A stretch of DNA of 64,000 bases from Artocarpus heterophyllus (Eukaryota; Streptophyta; Magnoliopsida; Rosales; Moraceae): assembly GCA_025403435.1 (NCBI GenBank), contig CM046347.1, positions 21,660,177-21,724,176 of the forward strand, in the 5' to 3' direction. The translations under genes were made by a program, and so were the position numbers. The notes beneath the pieces are model-generated. The model was not told where the DNA came from and ran no database searches. It saw nothing but the letters and a program-made list of their open reading frames with translations. Within the stretch, counting starts at the first letter, position 1, and each line of letters begins with the position of its first letter. This document shows positions 1 to 11,574 of this stretch, one piece after another.

Positions 1-1291
1 AGAGAAGACAGATCGAGAAGTCAGATCTAGAAGATCGATGATGACGCACCTAGGTATTTCCTATGTCTCTAATTTTATGTTTTTGAAATGTTAAAAATAA
101 AATTGATGAATTGCATTAAAATTGTATTTTCTGGAATGGAGATTTCTGCTTGGTCGGTATGCCGAACCTCCAGTTCGGCAGGCCGATGGTCATAGATCGA
201 CAGGCTAGACGTGTGGTTTGATAGGCCGACAGTGGGGCAGAAATAGCCTGGATCTGCCGGCAGGCTAAACTTCCAGTTCGGCATGCCGAACTTTCATGGG
301 TCAGCAGGCCGATCTTTTAGATCGATAGGCCGATGAAGCATGACTGGCAGGCCGATCACCCCGATCAGCTTGCCGACTGAGAGCTGAAATTTTTTTAGAA
401 AAAGTCAAATTTTAGCAGTGCAGTTTTAACTTTATTTTTTGAGACATTTCTGAGAAACATTAAATTTGGATATGACCGGAAATATGAAGTATTTGATTCA
501 TACGAGATTGAAGACTTAAAGATTGGAATTATGTGAAGAAAGATACAACTTGAGGATTCAAGGATGAAGAATCGATATATGTCTCGATTATTCTCTTGTA
601 ATCTTAATTTTCTATTCTCTAGGATGGAGCCAAAATATTACGGTTGTTATTATTTTGCTTGTAGCTTTGCATGATTGCTTTGCTTGTCTGCATTATAATA
701 TGATTTACCATGTATATTGATAACATGTCACATAGAATAGGAAGTGCCGCTCATATTAAAATTGTTCATGCATAATTTTAAAATAAAACCTTGACTTCAA
801 AAGATTGAGTGGGAAAAAGTTTTTGAAGAGACGACCTAAGGCCTCCATCGTTGGTCCATAGGAAGAACATGGTGGTCTCGATCCCTAGGAAGGGATTTCT
901 ATCATGTACCAGGTGGTGATTTATGGTTGCACACCCCTAGGTGGTGATTATAAATCATGAATAAAATATTGAAACGATGGTTATACACTCATGTTAATTT
1001 TATTATTAACCTCCCCTAAGAGCTCTGTTAATAAAATTAATGGTTAGAAAAACGATTATTAATATATGCTAGATCATACGGGTCCTGGATGGCATATATT
1101 AATTCAGAGGGGATCCGTGTTCCTAGGAGCTCATTGAATTCTGATTTGGGAATTATCGTTCTAAGGTTGTGATATTTTTAAGGTTTTGACACATGAACAC
1201 ATTTGTATGATTTTTACATGATTGTGTTATCTTAGTAAATTATTATATGTTTGCTTATGTTTGGTATATGATTCTTTATTGTAGATTAAAA
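1..1291 (+). other. Copia family A copy I: untranslated leader (5' part off-window)
   Basis: This is the stretch between the primer site (outside the window) and gag. It aligns by eye with the leader of copy V (58620-59211 joined to 61230-61943) and with reverse-strand leaders of copies II and IV. It is non-coding and AT-rich, apart from a GC-rich dyad array at 154-376. The site near 615-640 that carries a solo LTR in copies II and V is empty here. The 5' LTR and primer-binding site lie to the left of position 1. Confidence 0.85.
154..376 (+). repeat. Ten-unit phased dyad array in copy I leader (TCGGCAGGCCGA type)
   Basis: Ten 12-bp units related to TCGGC-NN-GCCGA have dyad centres at 159.5, 180.5, 202.5, 223.5, 262.5, 283.5, 306.5, 327.5, 349.5 and 370.5. 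The spacings are 21, 22, 21, 39, 21, 23, 21, 22 and 21 bp. Most units have AG at the centre. The unit at 276-291 extends to a perfect 16-bp palindrome with arms GTTCGGCA/TGCCGAAC. Each full unit carries two CpGs in an AT-rich background. The function is unknown: a DNA-binding array or an RNA structure are both possible. Confidence 0.9.
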
Positions 1292-4200
1292 ATGTCTAAA
1301 AACGCTTTATCATCGATACTTGACAAAAACTTGTTAACTGGTGGGAATTACAATGATTGGAAATGAAACATGGATATCGTCCTGTCCATTGAGAAACTGA
1401 AATATGTTCTGACAACCCCTTGTCCTCTCGAGCCTATGGGAGAATCATCTAATGAGTAATTCCAAGCGTATGACCGCTGGAAAGATGCTAATGATCAGGC
1501 CCGCTGCTATGTTATGGCCGGCATGAATAATGTGTTGTAGGCTCAACATCAAGATTATGAGACTGTAAAGTAGATCTTGGATAATCTTGAGGACATGTTT
1601 AGAGGCCACGCCATAACCAAGCGGCAAGGGGCACTTTGAAAACTTCTTAACTGTAGACAGAGATTGGGGACATCTGTAAAGGAGCATATGATGTTGGTCA
1701 TGGATTACCTCGCTGAGGCTCAAACCAATAGAGCTGATATCGATGCTGAAACTCAGATGACTATGGTCTTTGAGACCCTATCTAAGGAATTTATTCCGTT
1801 TAGAGCTAATTTAAGCAATAGACAGGATATGACCTTGACAGAACTGATGAAACAGCTGCAGGAGTTTGAACTGTTGATCAGGGAGTCTCCTGCGGGTGGT
1901 GAGGCCAACATGGTAGCTACTTCTGGTTCTAATTCTAACTCTGGGAATGGAAAGAAGCAACAGACAAAGAATGGGAAGTCTTCTGTTCCTGCTAACACCA
2001 AGGGCAAGAAGAAGAAGAAGAAGAACCCAAAGAAGCTTAAGTGCTTCTTCTGTGGAAAAGTCAGGCATATTAAGAAGCATTGCAAGGACTTCCTTTCCAA
2101 ACGAGGTAGGTGTGATCTTCTCTATTTAGAAACTTGTTTGGTTGAGGAATCCAGTGACGTTTGGGTCATAGATTTCAGTGCAACTAATCATGTTTGTGTT
2201 TCTCTACAGGGGTTCAAAGAAATGAGAAGTCTGCTACATGAAGACTTCACGCTTTGGATTAGTGATGGATCCTTGGTCTCAGCGGAAGCAATGGGAGACG
2301 TCCATCTTTACTTTGATAACTATAGGAATTTATTTTTGCAAGATTGTTTTTATGTTCCTAAATTTAAAAGGAATTTAATTTCTGTATCTTGTTTATTTAA
2401 AGACTCCTACGTGGTATCTTTTAATAAAAAAGTGGTGATTCATAAAAACAAATCTTTTATCTGTTCTGGATGGATACAAAATAATCTATATTTTATCAAA
2501 CCTAAGATGGACTTATTGCTTAATGCTGAGATGAATGATAATAACTCTAAAAGACTTAAAACTTCTCACTCTAATAAGACTTATCTTTGGCATCTGTGCC
2601 TTGGTCACATTAACCTAAATAGGATTCAAAGGTTGGTAAGGGATGGACCTTTAAGTCACTTAAAGGTGGAATCTATACCTCAATGTGAATCTTGTTTGGA
2701 GGGTAAAATAACCAAAAGACCATACGGGTCTAAAGGCAATAGGGCCGAAGGGGTTCTAGAACTTATGCATAGTGATGTTTGCGGACCGATGAACATACAG
2801 GCTCGAGGAGGGTATGAGTACTTCGCCATTTTTATTGATGATTACTCAAGATATAGGTATGTGTGCTTGATGCACCACAAAAGTGAAACTTTTGACAAGT
2901 TCAGGGAGTTTCAGGCTGAACTGGAAAAGCAATTGGGTAGACCCATAAAGGCACTTCAATCTGATCGTGGTGGAGAATACCTTTCTGATGAGTTCTTGGG
3001 GCACTTGTTAGAGAATGGGATTTTATCCCATTTGACTACGCCAGGCACTCCGCAGTAGAATGGCGTAGCAGAGGGAAGAAATAGAACTTTGTTGGACATG
3101 GTCAGGTCCATGATGAGTTATTCATCATTACCTTTATCCTTTTAGGGATATGCACTACAAACTGCATGTTACCTTTTGAACAATGTGCCTTCAAAATTGG
3201 TCCCTAAAACTCCTCACGAGTTGTGGACAAGAAGGAAGACATCCTTAAACCATATTCGGATATGGGGATGTCTGGCTCATGTCCTATTTAAGGATCCGAA
3301 TAAGTTGGAAGCACGTTTAGAAGTTTGCGTGTTTGTAGGATATCCAAAAGGGACTAAAGGGGGTTATTTTTATAACCCAAAGGAAAATAAAGTCGTGGTT
3401 TCTACTAATGCAACTTTCCTTGAGGAGAGTTACATGGATGACTTTAAACCTTGAAGCAAAGTGGTGCTTGAGGAGTTAAGGAGAGATCAAATCACTCTAT
3501 AGGTTCCAAATGAAACCATTCCGATCAGTGTAGAAAAACCAAACAAACTTGAACAACAATCTCAGGGGCTTCGGTGTAGTAGGAGGATCGGGCGTCAACC
3601 TGAGAAGTATATGTTCAATGGGGAGGTCTTCTTGGCTGAACCAGATGAACATGACAGGGATTCTTATACTTATGCAGAAGCTATGGAGGATGTTGATTCA
3701 AAACTCAAGACAGAGGCCATGAACATAGAAATGAAGTCCATGGAGACTAATCTGGTCTGGGAGCTTGTGGATCTTCCTGAAGGGCTAAAACCCAAAGGGT
3801 ATAAGTCGATCTACAAGAGGAAAAGAGGAGTGGATGGAAAGGTTGAAACCTTTAAGGCTAGACTGGTAGCTAAGGGTTATACGCAAAAGGAAGGAATCGA
3901 TTATGAGGAAACCTTTTCGCCTGTAGCCATGCTTAAGTCCATCCGGATTCTCTTATCCATAGCCGTTGCTCTCGACTATGAGATTTGGTAGATGGATGTC
4001 AAGACGGCTTTTCTAAATGGCTATCTTGATGAGTCCATTTATATGGAACAACCAGACGGGTTCAAGGTCACGGGTCAGGAGGGTAAGGTTTGTAAGCTGC
4101 TAAAGTCAATTTATGGACTTAAGCAGGCTTCTCGTTCTTGGAACATAAGCTTTGATCAGGTGATCAAGACTTATGGGTTCTCACAAAATGTGGATGAACC

Positions 4201-5235
4201 ATGTGTTTATAAACACATAAAGGATGAGAAAGTGGTTTTTCTACTACTCTATCTAGATGACATTCTACTAATTGGCAATGACGTTGGGGTGTTGTCATTG
4301 GTCAAATTATGGTTGACCAAGCAGTTTGACATGAAAGACTTGGGTAAGGCTAATTTTTTTCTCAGTATCCAGATCTTTCGGGATAGGAAGAATAAAGTGA
4401 TAGCTTTGTCACAAGCTAGCTACGTAGATAAAATTCTCAGGAGGTTTACAATGCAGGATTCCAAGAAAGGTAGGCAACCATCTAGGTCTGGAATTACTCT
4501 TTCTAAGAAAGACTCTCCAAAGTCTTATGAAGAAAGAGAATACATGAAGAAGGTGCCTTATGCTTCAGCAGTGGGTAGTCTCATGTATGCCATGCTTTGC
4601 ACATGACCGGATATTAGCTATGCGGTCGGGATTGTAAGTCGATTTCAGGTGGATCTAGGACCGAACCACTGGGTTGCGGTAAAGCATATTTTTAAGTACT
4701 TGCGAAGGACTCGAGGGTATATGCTAGTATATTCAGGTGAGGACCTGATTCCTCTAGGATATACTGATTCAGATTTTCAATCTTGTCTAGATTCTAGGAA
4801 ATCGACTTCGGGGTTTGTGTTTACTCTAGGTGGCAGTGCCATCAGTTGGAGAAGTGTGAACCAAGATTGCACTTCGGATTCAACGATGGAGGCCGAGTAT
4901 GTGACAGCTAGTGATGCTTTGAAAGAAGCAGTGTGGCTTCGCAAGTTCCTTAGAGATCTTGAGGTTGTTCCAGGGATGGATAAGGCGGTATCATTGTACT
5001 GTGATAACAGTGCGGCGATAGCTAATGCTAAGGAACCGAGATTTCACAAGAAGAGTAAACATATTGATCGAAAGTATCATGTGATAAAGGACTTCGTTAA
5101 GGGCGGGCATGTCACGGTGTGCAAGATCGCGTCAGAGAACAATTTAGCTGATCCATTTAGGAAGACACTTTCTTCGAGAAACATGTGGAAGCTATGGGGA
5201 TGCAAGATTTGCTGTATTTACTCATTTAGTGCAAG
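1292..5235 (+). pseudogene. Ty1/copia gag-pol, copy I (inactivated)
   Basis: This was a single gag-pol polyprotein for capsid, protease, integrase, reverse transcriptase and RNase H. The start is the ATG at 1292 (MSKNALSSILDKN), conserved in copies III, IV and V. In order there is a UBN2-type gag, a Lys-rich stretch, a CX2CX4HX4C zinc knuckle (2042-2083), a protease motif degraded from DSGA to DFSA (2171-2182), and integrase with HHCC, HSDVCGPM and SDRGGEY. RT follows with YLDD at 4250-4261 in place of YVDD, then RNase H (EAEYVTASDALKEA). In-frame stops occur in gag, at 3055 (CAG to TAG), near 3143 (TGG to TAG), near 3452 (CGA to TGA), before MDVKTAFLNG near 3989, and near 4604. Order PR-IN-RT-RH establishes Ty1/copia. 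The ~2-kb LTRs recall the Angela type, but I do not assign a lineage. Confidence 0.92.
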
Positions 5236-5243
5236 TGGGAGAT
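5231..5243 (+). other. Polypurine tract of copy I
   Basis: GCAAGTGGGAGA lies immediately upstream of the 3' LTR start. Copies III and IV have the equivalent purine run on the minus strand beside their 3' LTRs. Plus-strand DNA synthesis primes at such a tract. Confidence 0.75.
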
Positions 5244-6683
5244 TGTTAGATATGTATGCCCTAAGGAGTAAAAAATATAATACGTTTTTGGTGACATTTT
5301 TATCAATAAAGAATTTATTCATTTGTATATACCAAATCTTGTCCTCTTTACGTTCGTATTTGTTGAATGTATGTTAAGCAAGCAGTAGTCTGAGACTGTC
5401 GGTCTAAACCTTTAAGAATTGGGCATGTGATAGACTGGTTTTGCGGAAGATACGATTCTTAAGGTGACAGTCTAAAACATATGATCCGCAATCGAGGGAA
5501 TAAAGTTGGGCACTTTATTCATGCAAAGATTGTTATGTTTTCTATATCCCTATTAGGAGATGGTTTGTCTTGACCATCGAAGTTGGACTTCATGAATAGA
5601 AACATTGGCACGTTGTCATAGGTGACGATGTGTTGGATCAGGACACAAAGTGAATTGATTTGGATTAATAATTATGTCTTGGCAAATCGATTGACTTTAG
5701 ACAATCATTTGTATTGTATCTTAATCCTGAGATGGATAGTGAGCCCGTTGTCTCGACTTGTGTCTTTTGATGTACCAAAGGGTGACTCCTACATTTCAAT
5801 AGTGGTATGCATGCCGGTACGTTGGAGGCATGACTCTTGATCACGTAGACTTGTTATTCATAGATATGGAATCCATAGCTCCTCTTTAGGAGTAATGATA
5901 TCCTCTTATATGCGTGATCTTGTAATTGGAAAACTGGAGCGCTCAACCATTTGGATACATAGGTGTAACTGAATGGTATACTATCTTTGGATGGTAAGTT
6001 TTCTAATGGTGAGATAATGGAATGTGAGATAAAATTAATCGGGAAGGTAAGACAAAACTTGTCCTTAAGCTAATTATGGATTATCATATGGGGATACGAT
6101 ACACTTTGATATGTCATGGAGACTTAGCTATACGGGCTTCGTAATTCTATAAAGTTCGAGAGTGCAGTTCCAAGCTTTTAGTTGAGTTGCGTTGGAGTTG
6201 ATAATTGTGAAATGTATATCTAGGATATTGGGTTTCATAATTATCGAGAGGTTGAACTTTATAGGTCCATTTTGGTCCCCTTTGCTAGCTCATAAAATCC
6301 TATAACGATATGGTGTGCTTTTTCAATAATTGGTGACTTATGTCGCATTTATAGGATTGGTTTAAAATTTGAAAGAATCAAATAATTTATGTCTATTTAT
6401 TGGTTAAATTAATTTTGTAATAAAAATTAATTTAAGAAAAACCTGTTGAATTATTGGGATCAGATAATTCTTGTCTGTTTATCGGTTGATTTAATTGGAT
6501 AAATTAAATCAAGATAAACTTGTAGAATTATTGTGAATTGATTTATTTTTTAGAGATTATCTTGATAAAGTTTGTTTTGATTAGATAACTTCTATATTGG
6601 GTTATTTGAATCAAAACTGAGACTTTATCCTATAGAATCTTAGGTGGAAAATAAAAGATTCACGGAGATATTTACGTGGCAGT

Positions 6684-6760
6684 TCGGCCTGCTGATCTAC
6701 GTGTTCGGCCTGCCGATGGGGCCTGTTCGGCCTGTCGATGGGGCCTGTTCGGCCTGCCGA
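6684..6760 (+). promoter_or_regulatory. U3 dyad array, four units
   Basis: TCGGCCTGCCGA-type units are centred at 6689.5, 6710.5, 6732.5 and 6754.5, at spacings 21, 22 and 22 bp. The last centre lies about 127 bp before the TATA-like box. The central dinucleotide is CT, the complement of the leader array. It is probably a cis-regulatory array, inferred from position only. Confidence 0.8.
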
Positions 6761-6879
6761 TCAGCGAGAGATAAGATTACACGTTTTCACACGGATCTTA
6801 TCAGATATTCATCCAAACTTAATTCTGTTTCGAGTTTTTGAGACCTAATCTAATAAAGACTAACCCTAGGACCAATCAC

Positions 6880-6887
6880 TATATAAT
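6880..6887 (+). promoter_or_regulatory. LTR TATA box, copy I
   Basis: TATATAAT follows a CCAAT-like ACCAATCA. The equivalent box is TATAAAAAA in copy V and TATAAATA in other copies. Transcription should start about 25-35 bp downstream. Confidence 0.65.
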
Positions 6888-7288
6888 GGGAGTAAGTCTC
6901 ATGAGTTACTCAGATCAATTGTGAGATTAAGAGTGATACTCTTCTGGTGAGCATCTGAAAACTCCCTGAGAGCTTTTGTTCACAAATCACGAACACTTGC
7001 TTTGGCTTCTCTCGATTGGTTGGAAGGAAAGTCACCGGTGGAAGAGCTGTACGTGTGAGCCCACACTCACTCCGATCGTGGATAGAGAATAGCAAAGAAG
7101 ACCAGTTGGTTGAGGCACTTCTTGAATGTTACTTCTCTTCACGAGTAGCGGAGGTTCTTCGGCACATAAATGTTAGTAAGATCTATTTAATTTATACATA
7201 TAGCATGTCAAACTTGTGTTTTGAAAAAATACTCTGATGTTAATATTTTTAAATTTCTGCTGCACACCTCACACTGTTTTTTCCAACA

Positions 7289-9823
7289 TGGCTATAGGCG
7301 AAAAGGTTTTCTCATAATCAATTCATTCCTTTTGTGTATAATCCTTAGCTACTAGTCTAGCCTTAAGGGTTTCGACCTTTCCATCCACCCCTCTTTTCCT
7401 CTTGTAGATCCACTTACACCCTATGGGTTTTACCCCTTTGGAAAGAGACACAAGCTCCCAGACATGATTAGTCTCCATAGACTTCATCTCTATGTTCATG
7501 GCCTCTGTCTAGAGCTTCAATTCGACATCCTCCATAGCTTCTGCGTAAGTATTAGGATTCCTGTCATGTTCATCTGGTTCAGCTAAAAAGACCTCCCCAT
7601 TGAACATATACCTTTCAGGTTGACGCCCGATCCTCCCACTACGTCGAAGCCCCTTAGGTTGTTGTTCAGGTTTGTTTGGTTTTTCTACACTAATCGAAAC
7701 GGTTTCATTCGGAACCTCTGGACTGATCGAATCACTCCAAAATTCCTCAAGCACCACTTTGCTTCGAGGTTTAAAGTCGCCCATGTAACTCTCCTCAAGG
7801 AAAGTTGCTTTAGTTGAAACCACGACTTTATTTTCCTTTGGGTTATAAAAATAACCCCCTTTAGTCCCTTTTGGATATCCTACAAACAGGCAAACTTTCA
7901 AATATGCTTCCAACTTATTTCGATCCTTAAACAAGACATGGGCCAGACATCCCCATATGCGAATATGGTTTAAGGATGTCTTCCTACCCATTCACAACTC
8001 GTGAGGAGTTTTAAGGACCGATTTTGAAAGCACATTGTTCAAAAGATAACATGAGGTTTGTAGTGCATATCCCCAAAAGGATAAAGGTAATGATGAATAA
8101 CTCATCACGGATATGACCATGTCCAACAAAGTCCTATTTCTTCTCTCCATTATGCCATTCTGCTGTGGAGTGCCCGACGCAGTCAAATGGGATAAAATCT
8201 CATTCTCTAATAAGTGTCCCAAGAACTCATCAGAAAGGTATTCTCCACCTCGATCGGATCAAAGTGCTTTTCTGGGCCTACCCAATTGTTTTTCTACTTC
8301 AGCCCGAAACTCCCTGAACTTCTCAAAAGTTTCACTTTTGTGGTGCATCAGGTACATATACCCAAATCATGAGTAATCGTCAATAAAAGTGACGAAGTAC
8401 TCATACCCTCCTCGTGCTTGGATGTTCATTGGTCCGCAAACATCACTATGCATAAGTTCTAGAACCCCTTCAACCCTATTGGCCTTAGACCTGAATGGTC
8501 TTTTGGTCATTTTACCCTCTAAACAAGATTCACATTAAGGTATAGATTCCACCTTTAAGTGACTTAAAGGTCCATCCATTACCAACCTTTGAATCCTATT
8601 TAGGTTAATATGTCCAAGGCATAAATGCCAAAGATAAGTCTTATTAGAGTGAGAAATTTTAAGTCTTTTAGAGTTATTATCATTCATCTCAGCATTAAGC
8701 AATAAGTCCATCTTAGGTTTGATAAAATATAGATTATTTTGCATCCATTCAGAATAGATAAAAGATTTGTTTTTACGAATCACCACTTTATCATTAAAAG
8801 AAACCAAATAGGAGTCTTTAAATAAACAAGCTATAGAAATTAAATTCCTTTTGAATTTAGGAACATAAAAACAATCTTGCAAAAATAAATTTCTATAATT
8901 ATCAAAATAAAGATGGACATCTCCTACTGCTTCCGTTGAGACCAAGGATCCATCACCCATCCGAAGCGTGAAGTCCTCATGAAGCAGACTTCTCATTTCT
9001 TTGAACCCCTGTAGAGAAACACAAACATGATTAGTGGCACCAGAATCTATGACGTAAATGTCACTGGATTCCTCAACCAAACAAGTTTTTAAATATAGAA
9101 GATCACACCTACCTCCTTTGGAAAGGAAGTCCTTGCAATACTTCTTGATATGCTCGACCTTTCCATAGAAGAAGCATTTAAGCTTCTTCGGGTTCTTCTT
9201 CTTCTTCTTCTTCTTCCTCTTGGTGCCAATAGGAATATAAGACTTCTCGTTCTTGGCCCGTTGCTTCTTTCCATTCTTGGAGTTAGGATTGGAACCAGAA
9301 GCAGCTACCAAGTTGGCCTCACCACCCACAGGAGACTCCCTAATCAGCAGTTCGAACTCCTATATCTGTTTCATTAGTTCTATTAAGGTCATATCCCGTC
9401 TATTGCTTAAATTAAATGTAACTCTAAATGGAATAAATTCCTTTGACAGAGTCTCAAAGACCATAGTCATCTGAGTTTCAGAATCGATGTCGGCTCTATT
9501 GGTTTGAGCCTCAGCGAGGTAACCCATGACCAACATCATATGCTCCTTTACAGATGTCCCTGGCCTCTGTCTACAGTTTAGAAATTTTTGAAGCGCCCCT
9601 TGCCACTTTGTTATGGCCTGGCCTCCAACAATATCCTCAAGATTATCTAAGATCTGCTACGCAGTCTCATAATCCTGATGTTGAACCTGCAGCACATTAT
9701 TCATGCTGGCCATAATATAGTAGCGGGCTTGATCATTAACATCTTTCCAGTGATCATATGCTTGGAATTGCACATTAGTTGAGTCTTCCGTAGGCTCGGG
9801 AGGACAAGGGGTTGTCAGTACAT
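7289..9823 (-). pseudogene. Ty1/copia gag-pol, copy II (truncated at both ends)
   Basis: Reverse-strand remnant running from gag (right) to the start of RT (left), where the LTR of copy I cuts it at the FSPIA motif. The remainder of RT and RNase H should resume to the left of copy I, off-window. The zinc knuckle near 9150 has lost its second Cys (CFFY instead of CFFC). The protease motif DSGATNH is intact. Integrase shows the HLCLGHINLN start, a stop after VESIP, and [19 protein letters not shown] deletion at about 9823 joins gag codon ~45 directly to leader sequence and removes the start codon. Confidence 0.9.
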
Positions 9824-9934
9824 CCTATTCTATATGACGTGTTATCAATATACATGACAAATCATATTATAATGAAGACAAGCAAAGCAATCAAGCAAAG
9901 CTACAAGCAAAATAATAAATAACTGTAATATTAT
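9824..9934 (-). other. Copy II leader remnant next to a ~0.7-kb deletion
   Basis: Leader sequence equivalent to about 48470-48590 of copy IV. Relative to copy IV, about 0.7 kb is missing at the 9822-9825 junction, covering the gag N-terminus and the gag-proximal leader. The right edge is the TSD of the solo LTR at 9935. Confidence 0.8.
9930..9934. repeat. TSD ATTAT, left copy
   Basis: Exact 5-bp match to 11968-11972 across the solo LTR at 9935-11967. Confidence 0.88.
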
Positions 9935-11372
9935 TGTTAGACATGTATGCCCTAAGAAGTAAAAATGTAATAAGTTTTTGGAGACATTTTTATCAATAAA
10001 GAATTTATTCATTATTTATATACCAAATCTTGTCCTCTTTACGTTTATATTTGTTGAATGTATGTTAAGCAAACAATAGTCTAAGACTGTCGGTCTAAAC
10101 CTTAAGAATTAGGCATATGAAGGACGGATTATGCGGAAGACGCAATTCTTAAGGTGATGGCCTAAATCATACGATCTGTAATCGAGGGAATATAGTTAGG
10201 CGCTTTATTCATGCAAAGATTGTTATGTTGTCTATATCCCTTTTGGGAGATGGTTTGTCTTGACCATCGGAGGTGGACTCCGTGAATAAAAACATTGGCA
10301 CGTTGTCATAGGTGACGATGTGTTGGATCGAGACATAAAGTGAATTGATTTGGATTAATAATTCTATGTCAGAAAATCGATTCGCTTTAGACAATCATTT
10401 GTGTTGTATCTTAATCCTGAGATGAATAGTGGGCCCGTTGTCTTGACTTAAGTCTTTTGATGTACCAAAGGGTGACACCCACATCTTAATAGTGGTATGC
10501 ATACCGGTATGTTGGAGGCATGACTCTTGATGGCGTAGACTTGTTATTCATAGATATGGAATCCATAGCTCCTCTTTAGGAGTAATGATATCCTCTTATA
10601 TGTGTTATCTTATAATTGGCAAACTGGAGCGTTCCACCATTTGGATACATAGGTGTAACCGAATGGTATAGTGTCTTTGGATGGTAAGTTTTCTAATGGT
10701 GAGATGATAGAACATAAGATAAAAATAATCGGGAAGGTAAGACAAAACTTGTCCTGAAGCTGATTATGGATTATCATATGGGGATATAATACACTATGAT
10801 ATGTCATGGAGACTTGGCTATACGGGCTTCGTAATTCTATGTAGTTCGAGTGTGCAGCTCCAAGCTCTTAGTGGAGTAGCGTTGGAGTTGATAATTATGA
10901 AATGTATATTTGGGGTATTGGGTTTCATAATTATCAGGAGCTTGAACTATATTGGTCTATTTGGTCCCCTTTGCTAGCTTACAATATCCTGTAATGACAC
11001 GGCATGCTTTTTCAATAATTAGTGACTTATGTCGGATTTATCAGATTGGTTAAAATTTGAAAGAATTAAATAATTCATGTCTATTTATCGGTTGAATTAA
11101 TTTTGTAATAAAAATTAATTCAAGATAAACTTGTTGAATTATTAGGATCGGATAATTCTTTTTTGTTTATCGGTTGATTTAATTTTAGATAACTTAGATC
11201 AAGATAAACTTGTAGAATTATTGGGAATTGATCTATTTTCTTAGAGATTATCTAGATAAAGTTGTTTTGATTAGATAATTTCTCTGTTGGCTTATTTGAA
11301 TTAAAACTGAGACTTTATCTTATAGAATTTGGGTGGAAAATAAAAGATTTGCTAGATTTTTTATTCAGCAGT

Positions 11373-11448
11373 TCGGCCTGCCGATGGGCATGTTCGGCTG
11401 GCCGATGGGACCTGTTTGGCATGCCGATCAGGTGGTTTGGCTTGCCGA
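11373..11448 (+). promoter_or_regulatory. U3 dyad array, four units (solo LTR)
   Basis: Centres are at 11378.5, 11399.5, 11421.5 and 11442.5, at spacings 21, 22 and 21 bp. Two units have lost the CpG in one arm (TTGGC for TCGGC), the change expected from deamination. Confidence 0.8.
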
Positions 11449-11566
11449 TCAGCGAAGGATAAGATCACACATTTTCACGCGGATCTTATCAGATATTGAT
11501 CTAAATTTGATTCTGATCTGAGTTTTGCGACTTAATCTAATAAGTGCTGACCCTAGGACCAACCTC

Positions 11567-11574
11567 TATAAATA
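11567..11574 (+). promoter_or_regulatory. LTR TATA box (solo LTR)
   Basis: TATAAATA, 124.5 bp after the last dyad centre. Confidence 0.75.

Larger units (their letters stand above)
5244..7288 (+). repeat. 3' LTR of copia copy I (family A, 2045 bp)
   Basis: It begins TGTTAGATATG after the polypurine tract and ends TTTTCCAACA, then abruptly meets reverse-strand pol of copy II at 7289. U3 contains a four-unit dyad array (6684-6760) and a TATA box at 6880. R and U5 occupy roughly the last 380 bp. The matching 5' LTR is outside the window, so LTR divergence and the TSD cannot be checked. Confidence 0.92.

Noticed and set aside
154..376. Dyad array as a CRISPR-like repeat array
   Set aside because: The units are 12 bp, imperfect, separated by only ~10 bp, and sit inside a eukaryotic retrotransposon leader. 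There are no spacers or cas genes.
1753..2100. Reverse-strand frames opposite the gag Lys-rich region, rich in Leu/Phe (also near 9150, 47070 and 62514)
   Set aside because: They are antisense shadows of the AAG-rich gag segment. The apparent hydrophobic protein is only the complement of the Lys codons.
7016..7237. A 70-110 codon open frame (VGRKVTGGRAVRVSPHSLRSW) recurring in the R/U5 part of every family A LTR (also 57980, 60962, and reverse-strand LTRs)
   Set aside because: It has no ATG: it opens at TTG or GTG in the copies I checked. All copies descend from one LTR, so the repeated openness is not independent evidence. I see no domain or coding bias.
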